The notes beneath the pieces were generated by a model, which made no database searches, was not told the origin of the DNA, and saw only the letters and a program-made list of their open reading frames with translations. 64,000 bases of DNA from Odobenus rosmarus divergens (lineage: Eukaryota; Chordata; Mammalia; Carnivora; Odobenidae). Numbering within the stretch: the stretch's first letter is position 1; every line of letters starts with the position of its first letter. Below are positions 9,241 through 23,559 of this stretch, piece by piece. The position numbers were made by a program, and so were the translations under genes. The stretch spans positions 369,765-433,764 of the forward strand of contig NW_004450582.1 of NCBI RefSeq assembly GCF_000321225.1, given 5' to 3'.

Positions 9241-12200
9241 ATCTGTAATATGATCAGTGAACAAGTAATATTCCGTGGCTGTCTTCTAGAGCTTTGAAAA
9301 TAATTTTTCTCATTTCCCTTAGTTCACATTTCCTTTTTGTATTTTGTATTTTGCACAGTCAGCTTAACCATTTAAATCCAATTCACAAGTGGTTTTGTTT
9401 TGTTTTTGGTGTTTGGATAGTGTGTAATTTCTTTAAGACACTAAACAAGCCATAAATAACTTACAGGTTTGTATTTCTCTGTCTAAATTAGTAGGCATCA
9501 GTAAGTAAGAATATGGAAAATGATAAAGAAAAAATTAGTTTTATCTGTATCTGTACTGGTAAAGTATTAATTGTAGGTATTATCTTGGGCCAGATAATTT
9601 TTTCGTATCTAGAGAAGAGTGAAATATTTTTGCCAATTGTAATTAACTTCCTAATTAACTTCTCCTTCCAAAAAAGAAGACAAAAAACACTTCTAATGCT
9701 GAACAATGAGTCTTGAAGTTCTAACATTTTATTTTGCATTACTTTGAGTAGTGATAGTGATGACATGTTTTGCAAGTTCTTTGAATAATGAATATAAGAA
9801 TTTAAATCATAAGATACTTTCCTAGAGTTATAGAAACTGTTATTATGGTAAATATGATTTCTTTCAGATTTTTTTCCTTCTTTGTGGCACAATTAGCTAT
9901 ACTTAAGAAAAAGAAAGATGATTTTACCATTTATATACTGAGTTCCAGATCTTAACAATTCATTTTCCATAACAGGGCTGGTATAATATCCTTTATTTTT
10001 CTATAGTGTATACAGTGCACATACCTGATGAGAGAGAATTTGCCAGTTTGTAGGATTATTCTCTGCCTTTAGAAATTCATTAGATAAAGGAACAGAAGGA
10101 TTGACTTTTAAAAGTTCCCCTGTTAACACGCTTTCTGCCTTAAACTAAGAAGCCAATCTGCCCATCAATATTTATACGCCAAGACCTAGAAATGTGTATG
10201 TTAAAATACATTTTTTAACATGTATCCAACACATTTGTAACTTTTTTATTTTTAAAGTTGGAACTGATGACAAATTAGGCAAGGGAAGCATCTTTATACC
10301 TTGAACTAGAGCTTACAACTAATAGAATACCCAAAGTAAATTAATAATTATCGTGTAAATACAACAGTTTTAGTAACGATGTTTACTGGACTCTAGGCAC
10401 AGCTAATCTATCTATCATCCTTGTTTCGGTTTGGAAAATATGAAAAAAGTAGTTAATGTATAATCGGAGTTTTAGAATTAAAATTTTGTGGCAAGTGTTA
10501 AGAAGTCAGAACCAGGAGAAATAACAAACTACTTTCTTTTCAACTTGGAGGCAGTAAAGAATATCAGAATTTACCACTCAAGAGTTTGGGCAATTTTTGC
10601 TTGTTTTTTTGTTAAGCCTAAAACTTCTTGTATATTTTAAGCATCAAGTCGCTGTAGGCTGGATCTTGTATCTCTGAATGGAGTCTCAGCAGAGAATGTA
10701 TTCAAAGCCCTTTGCTCTGATATATAGCATGGAAGCTGCTTATATAGCTCGTCCTGTATGAGAAGCTGAAAATGCCTTACATAAAATTTAATGTAATTTG
10801 CCATTTTTATATCTGAGAATGATTTGTTTAAAATGAAACTGCTGGGAGAGAATGATGCTTCGTGTGCCACCATAGTTGACAATTAAGAAAAAGGATTCGA
10901 AACTTATGCTGACTACAAATTTTACATGCTTTAATATAGTAATATAATAACTTTCAAATTGAAAATTAAAATTAAATGCTACATAGAGTATTAATCTGGC
11001 TATAACTCTGTTTCACACTAATCAAATCTGGTGCCTCTAAATTTTTATATAAGGTTAAATTTATATTAGTACATAATTACAACTTTAAAAGTAAGCACGA
11101 ATGTGTTGTTTATATTATTTTATCTGACAACTCACTGCATAGGTACTTTTTTTGTGTTGAATGAAGAGTTTATTCTTTTTTTCCCTTCATTGTTCTCTTT
11201 TTAATATTAGGCAGTTGAAAGTAACTTCCCCAGCAATCACTGCATTATTATTATCTGAACAATCACTTTTTATTGTTGTAAATTCTGAAAATTTAAGCTT
11301 TTACATTGAATTAAACTCCTCCCAAATGAACTTTTTTTCTACAAGCTTCATTTGAGTTTTCTTAACACTTCATTATAATCATAATTTTTATCATATTTAA
11401 ATGCATAACCTAATCTTAGTATTATGAAATCTTTTAACATATGAGTGTATTAAACTCCACGGTCCATTGAAAAATATTGTTATATTCCTTGTAAATGATC
11501 TTACCTTATAACTTTATAAGAAGCTGTAATTTTAAGTCTACTTTTTTGTTTTATCATAGGAAAACATTATTGAATTTTATTTCAAACATTTTAGACTATA
11601 TACTATTCAAGGACCAGTACAAATCAGGAGTGATCATTTTGTTTTGTGCAATACTTTGAGAGAGTGCCCCTCATTTTAGGAAAAATTGGTGGACGTTCTA
11701 AGCCACAACTCCTCTGCTACAATCTCAGTTCAGAATATTCCATCTACATGTAAAATGTCTCATTTATAAATTTATCTGCAATATCTCTCCTTATTCTGTA
11801 ATGCATCCATTTTCAGTGAATGAGTATTTGACATAATGAATTATTTTAGTTTTGTGATTTTTGTTTTGGCTTGTTTTATGGACAAGATATTTTCACTGAA
11901 AATACCTCCCTCAAGAATATTGAAAATATGAAAATACTTCACACTGTTTCTATATCTTTACTGGTTTTTTTTAATCTTTTTATAAAGCATGGAATACTTC
12001 AGTCAGGTTGGTTTTTACACATGAGATGGATAAGTTAGACATACCTGACTTAGCAGAAAACTATTCTGTTTCTACAAGTATATTTAAGATTAAATGCATC
12101 TGGAAGAACTACATTTGAGAATTGCTAAAATTGCTTATTTGGCAATTTGTAAATACATAGAACTCTGGGAAAGAATCTCTATTTTTGGTTGCTCTTAGAG

Positions 12201-15200
12201 TATATCAAAGTAAGCCAGCACTTCATTTATAAACTCACCATTAACTTCCATTAAGTGACTAATAATAAATTTTAATGTTGTGTTTTGACTGCATAAACAT
12301 AATTTATTAAGGAATCTCATTTTAAAAATATGCTGAAAGTGGTAATTTTGTAAATGGTTTTGATGAATATATGCATTGTAAAAATGTATTATGTAGTTCA
12401 GGTTTTTGCCTCACATAAAAATTATTTAACCTAAAAGAAGAATTGCACCAACCTTAAGCAACCATTATATTTTCCTTCAATACCCTGTGAGGCATTGAAA
12501 TCTTATTTTTTGCATTTGGTTTGAAAACATTTTCCTGTTCCTATGAGAATGTCTTCTATTACTCAAAATTATATACTGCAACCTCATCCTGTCTTCCAAA
12601 ATATATTAACTAACATCTCTCACTTTAACCAATATAAGAGTTGCAAATGCAGGAAAAGGTCTTGAAAACAAGGAAAGTAAAAATAAAAACAGCAATATTC
12701 TTTTTATTCAATTTACCAGATATTTTTTAAGTGACATTTGCATTAGCCATGTTTCTTCAAAAAGACATTTTTCTTTCATTTTAATTTTTTGTTGACTTAT
12801 ACAAGTGATTGCTCCTACAGATACATTGAATTTCCCCTTGTTAAGCATTAAAGAGGTGTAGTTATGCATATGCATGCTACACATACACATAGTAGAATCT
12901 ATATGACCTTAGAATGAACATTAACTTTCTTCTTAATTGACTTTCACCAGATCATCATTGTTTGACAGGCTTTGAAACTTGTAAAATTAGATACTTGATG
13001 CCAGCTAATTTCTTAGTATTGTAAATATAGCACTGACTTATTCTTATACAGTGTTCACCATCCTAAGAGGAAAGACAAGTTTTAGAATAATATAGAATGC
13101 CCAAGTATATCCCCTTGTGATTTTTATCACCCAATTCTGTTTTTCTCAGCTCTGATGGAGTTTGATACTGTCTGGTCTGTATCTGTTTCCCCCATCATAA
13201 CATGTTTGTTTTAATGATTAACCATATATTTCCCTTTTCAAGCTACTTATAAGAAATTTATTTTGAGGTGGAAGCTCACATTGTGAAGCAAGAAGTGTGG
13301 CATTTAGATCTTACTTTAAAGCAACTTCTTTTGCTTATTGAGGCTTTTTGTCCCTTATTATTGATATTAATTGATAACTTTCCCCTAAAGGAATTAGCAC
13401 CTAAGCGTACCCTTTTATTATATTCATCAAACATATTTGCTATATTCACAAACTACCTACATCAGTCACCTGTGGATTCACCTGTACCTTTTTGCCTACT
13501 CCCCATGCTACCATCACTTCCTGATAGACCTTTTCATCTCAATAATATTTTTTGTAGTTATGTAAAGATTCTAAATCTTTTGCTAAATTTTTCTTTCCTT
13601 CAGAGTGCCGGTTTTTTATGATACAAAAATCTCTAGCTGTGGACTTTACTAGTTTAAAACAAAATCACACTTGAGATAAATAATCATCTTGGAATAGCCA
13701 GATCTCTGATTTGAAGTTGGAAAATTAACATTAAGCTGCGTGTGTTAAGTTAGACTCTAACCAGCATGTGTTGTTATGATTCAATTTAATATTAAAAACT
13801 CTCCAACTGGGCTACAGGGAAAATAAAAGACTCTTAGGAATTCAAAGATTATTTGCAAAGGAGTACAACAAAGTCATATTTAAATAAAATTGTTATTACT
13901 AATGCAGTAAAGCATCATCTACATTAAACCCATCCTACTAATAAAAACAGAAAATCAGTTTTAGTAAACATAAATATCAAATATGACAAGGACTAGTAAA
14001 GGGGAAGGAAACTTCATAAAATGTGCTAATGCAAACCCTGTATAGTAATCGAAATACCACTGAGAAAAAATAAATTCCCATCTCATTTATAATGTGGGAT
14101 CCCAACAGGCAACTTCAAGAAGAAAAAAGAACATTTTGGACTTGCTAGTTTATTCTCCTGTTCTAAAACTTTCAGAACAATGCTATGTTTTTATTATAAA
14201 ATTCTAACAGAGGTGCATACTATTTTTGAAATTATTCTGTTCTCTTGTTGTTACAACATTTCAAAATCTCTTAAGTGATGTCCCTTAATAGATGGCTCAC
14301 ATTTCCCCCAAAATAGCAGGTTCAGGGCTGTTACATTTCAGAATACCCATGGCATGAAACATGATGCTTATTTTGTATTTATCAGCTACTCGATAAAAAT
14401 ATATTCTGACCAATAGCCAAATATTAGACCGGGTGAGATGAGCGATTAATACCTGTTTCTCTGCTTAGATGAATGGGGGGTGAATGGAAGAGAGGTGAAT
14501 GGAAAAAGCAGTCATACTTCTAACACTAAATATGAGTATTAGTTTCAGTGGGCAGGTTTATTTGTATTTTCCAGGTGAGAAGTTCAACTATACTGTGAAC
14601 ATAATTTTAAAGCCTGTAAGTATTGCATGTGAATTTCCACTGAGAGAGCATTTGTGCTTTGGGAGATACAAAGAAATTATAAGTTATTCAATTTCCTTAA
14701 AACTCATAAACTAGTATTTTCTGTGGCTATTTATTAGAAAAAAAATTTGGAAAGTTTCTGAGCTAAAGAACCCTTCTTTCCACAGCATGTCCTTACTGAG
14801 TGGGTAGTAATGGAGTTTATATTTGTGATTACACACTTTGATATCCCTCTAACATTTAAAAAATGAAACCATTTAGTTACTTAACAAATATTTGAGTGCT
14901 AATACCTCATTCCTATAAATAATGAATGCGGAATATTATATTTCTGATTGATTTTCTATAATATATAAACATAAAGTTATTAATATTTTACTATGTAAAG
15001 AATAAGGTAGACAGTAGGAGAAATTTGGGAAGAACTTAAGGGCAAATTATTTTTCAAATTTTCTACAACTGACATCACTATTTGTTGTTCAATAACTAAG
15101 TAAAATATGTAAAGAGGTTTAGCCTAGTTAGGTCCCAAGGAAGCAATATAGAGAATGAGAAGAGGTATACTCAGAAGAGATTAGAAGAGTTTTTGAGGAA

Positions 15201-15469
15201 GAGAGGTTATAAATAATATGTAAAAATTGGGTTCTGTAAAAATCCTTTTGTAAGCCAGTAGTCCTATTACAGAAGCTGAGCTTTGAGCTTCCTGGTTATA
15301 TTTTGGATGCAGGGTAAGACAGAGTTAGCTCTGTAACTTTCATACAATTTGCATTGTTTTTTTCTCTTATCACAGATATTGGTACCATCAACAGAAGTAC
15401 AATTGACACCCCTTGTAAAATGCTTAGCATCATTGGTCCCCATTTTCTCATTCAACATTGTTCTTATTG
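9241..15469. other. Intronic, AT-rich, no gene recognised
   Basis: Long AT-rich stretch with short A- and T-runs. I saw no confident repeat family and no coding signal. The open frames at 9488-9892 (-), 13268-13621 (+) and others are low-complexity chance frames. Confidence 0.5.
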
Positions 15470-15665
15470 AGGTGGTGACTTGAGTAAAGAACTGAGAAGG
15501 CAAAGGAGCCAGCCATGGGGTTGTAGATGAAGGACATTCCGGACACAGGGAGCAGCCCATACAAAGTCCTTGCAATGGGAGCTTTTCTGATGTGTTTGAG
15601 GAACATCAAGGATGTTAGTATGGGGTTGGAATGAACAAAAGCAGAAGAGACAAGGATTAGAAGCA
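15470..15665 (-). repeat. L2 fragment
   Basis: The sequence follows the reverse-strand L2 3' region in order: GTGACTTGAGTAAAGAACTG, then GGACATTCCGGACACAGGGA, CCATACAAAGTCCTTGCAAT, then GTGTTTGAGGAACATCAAGG. Diverged but collinear. Confidence 0.75.
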
Positions 15666-17411
15666 ACCATTAGGTGGTCCCATGGTATTCCCTGTTGCTG
15701 TTACAACCGGGATGCCCCTATACTTTTCTAAATGTTCCATAAGGAAGTGAAAATACTTCTGTTTGAGAACTGCTGTGAAGCTTATTCAGATAGGCTGTTC
15801 CAGACTGAGTTCCATTTGGGATTACAGAACTCATCAGGACAATGTATACACGGTAGTATTTCAAGGTGAAATACAAAGGAGTGTCCATAGTGATGAACTC
15901 AGGCTGCCAGCACAGCATGCATAAGGTGTAACACCATGGCCAAAGATGTTGTTAAGCTCTGTCCTGATCACAATGTAATTTATATTTTTTGAATACTTGA
16001 GTAATAAAAGTTGCAAAGATGTGGATTTTTCAAAGGCTCTCTGATGGGTGATTACTTTCATTATTTTAAAAGTTAAGCCAAGCCTTATTAAATTATTTTC
16101 TAGTATAAAATATTTAAAATAACATATTTAATTATCATAAATGTTTCCAAATCCAGCATCGAGAGAAAATGCATCAAAGACCTATTAACTTATTTAATCG
16201 TATTCTTGATGAGATGGGCCAACTGTTACATAAGCGTTCTCTTTATACTCCTATTTCCCATTCTTAACCTAACCCCAGTTCACTAATTTTAGTTTCACAT
16301 CAAGAAGTGCTAAGGATTATTCTTCAAAACTAAAAGATGAATATGCATTTCTGTTTGTGAGAGTGGGATTTGTCTGTACAAATTGTCTTTACTTTGAAAA
16401 ATGAAGAAAAAATTTAACTTTAAATACAAATCAAAGTACTTGAGCCTGTATTTATGTTTATAAAATGGGCTGGGATGTATTGGCTGAGAAGCTGTGCTAA
16501 TGTGCCTTGAAATCTTACAAAGAGGCACAGCATGAATGGGTGAGCTTTTAAAACAGTGGCCAGGCCATATACACTTCATCACAAAGAAATCCAAAACATA
16601 CTTTTCAGAAAGCGAGGAGAAGGTGGTGGCCAGATGGCTTTACAAGTCTTAATTTCTCCTGTCACCTTGTACACCCTGAGTGCCTCTTTTTGTTACAATT
16701 TCTAGCAGCCTTCCTATTTTTTTAGTAGGTGGGACATCTGTAGTCCCTGCCATCTTGTCCTGGTTGAGTTGAAGATCTGTATTCCTAATCATTTTGTGAT
16801 TCTCACCTACCAGAGCACATCAATTTGAGCTTGCTTTTAAGGAAAAGTTGCTTGATCTTGACCTGACAGTTTGCTTGGTATTTAAATAATGTTGGTAATA
16901 ATAGTTATTAAACTAGCAATTATCTTTGCAATAGAGACCACTTGCTTATTTGGCTAAAGGTGTTAAATGACTTGTGTTCTTGATCAATGGTAGATTTCTG
17001 CGGTGACCTGAGAAAAAGTTACACATTTTAGGAAGATGTTAAGTTGAAAAAAATATTTCTGATTTTCCTTTGAGGATTTATCTGCTGGGTAGTAAACAGA
17101 GCCTTTCATTTTTAACCACAACTCACTTTTTTACAGTCACGAACTTATCCTACATTCATTCTAACACAACCAGTGTATTTTAAATCATTTTACTGTGTAT
17201 TTCTTATTGTCCTGCCACATTGGGTGTTGCCCCTCCCCCACCAACTATCATCAATGGTAAATTAGTCATCTGTTGCTATTATGATGCATTCATCTGCTGG
17301 TTCTTACTTTCTGTATCACTTTATAAAAGGCTAAAAGTCACACCAGTTCTTCTTAATTCCCTCAGCATCTTCCAAACTAGATGAGGTTAGATTTAATCCT
17401 TCAATTTTAGA
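15666..17411. other. Intronic, nothing assigned
   Basis: No exon or known repeat was recognised. The segment 15720-15920 may be an old repeat of uncertain family. Confidence 0.4.
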
Positions 17412-17600
17412 GATATGTCAAGTGGCATAATGGTGCTGAGTCCAGATTTGAAATCTGCCCTATTCTGCTATGTCCCAGCTGTATATTCCTAGGTGAGTTA
17501 CTCAACCTCTCCAAGCCTCAGTTTACTCATCTGTAAATAGGAGCAATAGACCCATTTATAGAATTGTCAGGGAATGTCAAGGGAACACTAAAGGAAAGAT
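17412..17600 (+). repeat. MIR fragment
   Basis: Collinear with MIR: GTGGCATAATGGTGCTGAGT, a 'CCAGATTTGAAATCTGCCC' part, GAGTTACTCAACCTCTCCAA, then CTCAGTTTACTCATCTGTAA. Confidence 0.85.
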
Positions 17601-19679
17601 GTGAACGTACAGATGGACCCTCCAATGTGAGTTTCTGTTCTTATGAAGAAAGAATATCATTGAGTTCTGAAGATAAAATAGAAAATTAAACATTAGGAGA
17701 CGATTAAAGAAATGGATTAAGATATGTTGTTTAAGAATGATTAGTAATCAAGAATATGAAAAGCTACCACTGTTATAAGATCTTTTACCAACTTTTTATT
17801 TACAAAGAAGAGGGAGGAAGAAATGCCAAAATACCATGTGTACCTGAAGCCATATGAAATATTTTTTCATTGTGGAGATTATTAGAATTTGTTAAATTAA
17901 GACTATAGTATATTTTACATAAATGAAGATGAATTGGAATCTTTGGGGGAATTATCAAACGTGAGATTTTCTTTGTCCCTGGGATGGTAGGTTTCTGAAA
18001 TATCTAACGTGCCCATGCTCTCCACATTGTAGCATGTGAAAATTCTATGGCCCTTGTGAAGCATTACATTGACTATCCCATAGGGAAGAATTATATATAA
18101 AATTTCAGCTTGCTTTAGGTTTCCTGCATAGTCTTGATTTTTCCTCAGGTGGCAAGGAAAACTGAATGCCAGTATCTTCTTACTGAGGTTCTTTTTCACA
18201 ACGCTCTCTAAACATTTTGATTATGTACCCTTATTCCTAAAGAAGTTTAAGTATACCCTTTAATTTAAATGTGTATTTACAAATCATAAATACTCTGTTG
18301 CACATTTTTTCAATTAGAAAAACTCTTTTAAAGGATAAGATAAACAATTAATAGAAATAGAAATGCCGATAATTGTTTAAGCATCCCTGGGATTTATGCA
18401 CGCCCAATTTGGAGAGCGCTGTTATTTCTTAAAAGCTTTTTAAGCTTGATTGAAAGTTGTTTGGGAGTGATACTCATACTCATGACTATGACGGGGGAAG
18501 TATGGATACTTGGGGAAAGTTGTAAAAGAAAGATGTGGTGGTTGTTGAAAGGAAAGGACTCTGTAAACATGAGCTAATATGCCTTGCTCTATTCTTTTAA
18601 TATTAAATCAAGGTTTTTTTCATGAGAAATGTGGCAAGGCAGTGGACTCTTTCTAATGCTATACTGTAGCCAGTGGCAACATTAATATGAGACAGGGTTT
18701 CTTCCCCTCCCCCTGCAAGCCCCCTATGCAGGACACTGAGATTTTAGACAGATAAATGCTAAGAGAACCCTATGTACCAAAGGCAGTGTTTACTGCATGT
18801 AATACATATCATTGTTTGTCTCCTATAGTGAAAAATACTTGTGTCGTGCTGTTAAAATGCACTCCTGACAAACCAGTGCTTGCTATTATAGGGTCCATTG
18901 CTTAAAAAAATGATACACTGACAGAAATACAATTTAAGAAAATTTAACACCAAGGGTAGTCAACCCTGTAGGCTACTATTAAGGGGCCAAAACTCAAGGC
19001 CAGGGGTTTATTTAAAAAAGAGGCACAGTTTATTTGCTGGTAGTAGGCAAAGTTAAAAGAAAAAGAAAATCGAACTTGAATCCCTTGCTCTCTAGTCTGT
19101 AGAAAATTAATGAAAGCAACAGTTCAATAAGATTTTATTGCAGAAATGTTTAAGTGAAACATTTTAAGAATGCTTCGGAATTTTTAAACAGTTACTTACC
19201 ATTTAGAAATCTGTAACACTGTGGTGCATAACAAATTGTTATCGTTGGATCCTAGGCACACCCAGTGATTTTCTTAAAATGTGTAGTCAGAGCTGGTTAA
19301 TCTGAATCACTTTGTTCATTTCATTTTTGTGTGTGCAGTTTATAAATATATTTGAGATTGACAAGTCGGCAGCACCCACAATTACTATAATTTAAAATGT
19401 AAGCTATTGTCCAAGTACCCTTATGGGCATAGTTTGGTAGCTAAATGCATTGGATTTGTAACAAGGCCTTTTGAGAAGGAAAATAACTAAATATGAGATG
19501 TGATGAAATATGCTGAATTTCAGAAGAGTGCAGAATGTTCTAATGAATAAACTGCTACTGAATGATGATAGAGCATGTGCTTTTTAAGCTATCACATGGC
19601 CCAATTATTAGGGGAGAAAATTCCATGAATTTAGATGAGATGTATTATCTAATTTTACCATTTTAAAAACAAATCTGCC
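17601..19679. other. Intronic, no gene recognised
   Basis: Single-copy-looking sequence. A short block at about 18340-18470 (ATAATTGTTTAAGC, then an AAGCTTTTTAAGCTT near-palindrome) has enhancer-like texture, but that is only an impression. Confidence 0.4.
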
Positions 19680-19790
19680 ACCCAGTAATATTTGATGCCA
19701 ACTGTGTACGGATTACATGTTCCTTTGGGAGAAAGGTTACAAAAGTAATGCAATAAATAATCTGAGCTTCAAGGAGCTTAACTTGGGTAT
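19680..19790 (-). repeat. L2 3' fragment
   Basis: TTTGATGCCAACTGTGTACG through AATCTGAGCTTCAAGGAGCT follows the reverse-strand L2 tail ('tattgagcacctactatgtg ... aggagcttac'). Confidence 0.5.
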
Positions 19791-21499
19791 CAGAAAAATA
19801 GAAAAACATCGTCCACCGCTATGGAGAATCGCAGATGTATATCTTGCATTCGTACCCTGATGGTATAGTCTTCGTGCGACACCTAGGATTGGGCCTTGTT
19901 AGGCACTTGGTCCTGCCAAGAAAGAATATCCGAAGATGAAATACAGTATTTTTGAAGATGTCCTCCAGAATTCAGTTGGCCTGAATCTGAAATATTCTAC
20001 AACAGATTCATTTTTTCTATGAGTATGGAGGGTAATGATTATTGTGAAATTTATCCAAACACATTGTCCTGGGCCTCTGTGACTCAGCTGTGTTGGAGAA
20101 AACCCAGAAATGCTTGCCGAGGAAGATTGTGACCCTTTGGCACTCTTTGCCACAACCGTGCAGTGTGGCTCTCCATCCGTGCGTGTGTTTTAGTTATATT
20201 TCTAAAATTCCATATGTAGGCTTTCTTATATCATGGTAGCTCCATACTCTCTGTTCTTACTAGAGGCTACAACTTCAAATCTTTTTTCAAGTCTCCATTT
20301 TTTTAAGTTGTCTGAAGAAAATAGTATTTATGGTAGATTAGCTGAAAAAACTGGATGTTAAGCTATTTCTTCTGATAGTTTTAAAAGATATCCTTTGGAT
20401 CATTCCAGAGAGCTATGCACTTGACCTTGACACCTGAAAATTCTTCACAGGATTGTACATCAGGGTTTTGCCATTATTCTGTGTTGAAGAACATTTTAAT
20501 GAACACCTGCAAAATTTTCAGGGTCTTAGAGATGCTCTTGCGGATTTTGCTTACTATACCACGCAATGTCCTGCAGACTCAGTGCTGAAATTTCTCTCCA
20601 TCTTGGAGTAAGAAAAGTTCCTGGGACTCTGAACTGATTAGTGTTTTTCTTGGGCCTTGTGAATCATATATTGTTTACATTTTCCCTCTTTTCTTTGTCT
20701 TCTGGGAAGCTCAAATCCAAATTTATTTTCTAACAACTGTTCAGAACTGCATGCTATGTTAATATCTTCTCCAGACTTTTATATTCTCTTACCATATTTT
20801 TATTATGATATTTGAAGCTATATATTTCATGTGAGTGTGATTTTTGACATCACTGAAGTGAAATAGTTTAAATAACTGGAATGGAGGAGCTACGGTGGAG
20901 AAATCCCTGCTCTGGGAGGTGGGAGGCAGCCTCTCCTAAGCAAAGAGCTCTTTTACCTTTTCTTGAACCTCAAGGCCATTATAATTTCCCTGAGATTAAG
21001 CAAGATATGTTCTGGAACACTCACTGGGCCAGAGTTAAGATATTTGAGGCCATCTACTTCTAAATAAGCCCTGGGATTCAACCCTATAGTTACTCATCAC
21101 CAGATGCAAGGTAGATTCACCACCACCTCCCTGTCACGAGCCAGCGTTAATTGTAATCCTCTCATTTCCATTCTTTCTCTCATTTGCTGGATATTTCTAC
21201 CATTACCGTGATTCAACATTTTTCTGCGGAGTCCTCTGAAAACCTCATGTCACCATCAATAATCTTCGCTATATCCACAGTCTTTAGCAAGATGCTTTTT
21301 CCATCAAAGCATTGTCTTAACTGAGTTTCATCCATTGCTTTACCTGAAACCTGCCTCTCCTTTAGGGGTGTGGTTTTTCCTTTCAGCTGTCAATAGGGCA
21401 TAGGACTCCTTACTCTGAAATCTCATACTTCAGGAAGCCACGAGGGAAAAGCTGACGTTATCTTGGATACGCACAGTCATCCCCACTCATTACTAAAAA
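19791..21499. other. Intronic, nothing assigned
   Basis: No exon or known repeat family recognised. The part at 19800-19920 has more CpG than its surroundings without an evident cause. Confidence 0.4.
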
Positions 21500-22331
21500 T
21501 GCACCGTCCCATAAAACGCATGCAAATCTGGTTACACGACTTGTTACCCTTTCTCTCACTCCTGTCATATCTCTCTTGCCATAATTCGGGGAGATTTTAA
21601 AAGTCTGTAGCTGGCCCATCTGAAACCTAGCTCTAACTTACTGAACTTCTTTTTCCCTACTACTGAACATCAACCTTCCACTCCCAGGATCGCAAACAGG
21701 CTCTTGTCCTCAACATATTTCATCTCAGGAAACCTAAACTCCAGAATTCCGTCGTCTCACTTGCAATACAACTGCTGTTTGACTTCAGACATTCAGTTCT
21801 CCCAGTATGTCTTTTTTCCCCCGATTTGGTCAAATCTGTCAGACTTCTGTCCTTGCCTGCCCGGTACTGAATCCCACTGTTGATCATTTGAGCTTCCTTT
21901 CCATCTTCTACTGGGCCTGTCCTTCTAGTGCAGTGCTCACCAAGGCTCTAGTCTGGAAACTTGGCATTGGTACAGCACTTTTTTTTTTTTTTCTATTCCT
22001 GTAGCAAGGCTGAGCATTGCTGGAAATAAATAGAATACAGATTGATGCGCCCACAAATAATTGGTTTCCCCTCTCACCTGGCCTCTAGGGATGAATCATT
22101 TATTTGTCCTTGGCCAACATCCATACCCATGACCTTCTAAAGCTCGGCTGAACATTTACAGCTCCCCTAAAGGCCCTCTCTTTGGACAACTGTCCTGTCT
22201 CCTCATTCTCAGCAGATGCCTTTGCTGCCTCCTTCAAAATTGAAGCCATTAGGCTTGAAATGAATCAGCTTCTTGCCACTATTTACATTTCATCTATCTT
22301 TTCCACTTATTTTAAAATGATTTTATCTTCC

Positions 22332-22536
22332 GGGGCACCTGGGTGGCTCAGTCGGTTAAGGGTCTGCCTTCGGCTCAGGTCATGGTCCCAGGGTCCTGGG
22401 ATCGAGCCACGCATCGGGCTCCTTGCTCCGCGGGAAGCCTGCTTCTCCCTCTCCCACTCCCCCTGCTTGTGTTCCCTTTCCCTCTATGTCTCTCTGTCGA
22501 ATAAATAAATAAAATATTTTTTTAAATAAATAAGTA
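22332..22536 (+). mobile_element. CAN-SINE (tRNA-derived)
   Basis: A full-length carnivore SINE: GGGGCACCTGGGTGGCTCAG head, tRNA-like B-box region (GGGATCGAGCC), CT-rich body and AAATAAATAAA tail. It is flanked by an exact 15-bp target duplication, AAAATGATTTTATCT, at 22314-22328 and 22540-22554. It lies inside the L2/CR1 remnant. Confidence 0.95.
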
Positions 22537-22824
22537 AAGAAAATGATTTTATCTCTTCCTTGTGGGTGAAGTCTCCCTGTTCCTTTTAAGACCAATCCCA
22601 TGGCTGTGGGCCCCATTCCTTTCAATATCCTGTGGATCTTCTTTTTATGAAGTATATCCTTTTTCTTTGGTATCTTTAGTATCTTCTAGAAAATCTTGAC
22701 ACTTGACACATGAATATACTATATCTTTCCCATTCTGAAAAAAAAAAAAACCTTTCTCCCGAATGAATATATGTTGGTATTATCCAATTCCTTTATTGTC
22801 CAAATTTTTTAAAAGTGTAGTCTA

Positions 22825-23032
22825 GGGGCGCCTGGGTGACTCAGTTGGTTAAGCGACTGCCTTCGGCTCAGGTCATGATCCTGGAGTCCCAGGATCGAGT
22901 CCCGCATCGGGCTCCCTGCTCAGCAGGGAGTCTGCTTCTCCCTCTGACCCTCTTCCCTCTCGTGCTCTCTATCTCTCATTCTCTCTCTCTCAAATAAATA
23001 AATAAAAATCTTTAAAAAATTTAAAAAAAAAT
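22825..23032 (+). mobile_element. CAN-SINE (tRNA-derived)
   Basis: Full-length arctoid-type SINE with head, CTGCTCAGCAGGGAGTCTGC body and CT-rich segment before an A-rich tail. An exact 14-bp target duplication AAAAGTGTAGTCTA lies at 22811-22824 and 23033-23046. Confidence 0.95.
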
Positions 23033-23559
23033 AAAAGTGTAGTCTACCCTCGTCATCTAAACTTCCTCACCCTCATTATGTGTCATCCACTTGCCACCTG
23101 GCTTGTCCCTTTACTGAAATTGCCATCCCTGATATCTAATTTTTGCTAAAACCAAGTGGATATTTTCTCAAGGATCATCTAATATTTTCTTTTCTCTTTT
23201 AATAGTGCCGATCACCCTTTTAAAAGCTCTCTACTACCTGGCATGCCATGATCCTACACAGTTCAGATTTTTTCTGGCTGTCTCATCCTCACCAGACACT
23301 TAAAAGAGTGGAGGAAGACGGATATTATTGAGGTTTAACTTCTTTTTTCTAGGAGATATCTGTCTTCATGGTTGTAATTCCTGCTCAGATTGCGATGGCA
23401 CTTAAATCTGCGCCTACCTTCCATTACACTCCGCCAGGCTTCAGCCATGGACGTCTAGCAACTTACTTGGCATCTGCAGTTGAATGTTACATAGGAAACG
23501 CAAGCTCAGAAAACTAAAACTCAACTTATACAAAATTAAGATAATGCTAATATAGTGCC

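Larger units (their letters stand above)
21500..23530 (+). mobile_element. L2/CR1-clade LINE ORF2 remnant, interrupted by two SINEs
   Basis: Outside the two SINEs at 22332-22536 and 22825-23032 the sequence follows, in order, a CR1/L2-clade ORF2. It runs from an endonuclease-like part (GGGAGATTTT, CTGAATCCCACTGTTGATCA), through TTGAAGCCATTAGGCTTGAA and AATCCCATGGCTGTGGGCCC, to an RT part (near 23050-23300 and 23380-23520). Numerous stops and gaps show it is long dead. The alignment is from memory of the family, so the class is more certain than the subfamily. Confidence 0.65.

Noticed and set aside
22332..22536. tRNA gene suggested by box A and B-like motifs
   Set aside because: The motifs belong to the tRNA-derived head of a CAN-SINE; the same holds for the other SINE copies. 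No intact cloverleaf was seen.
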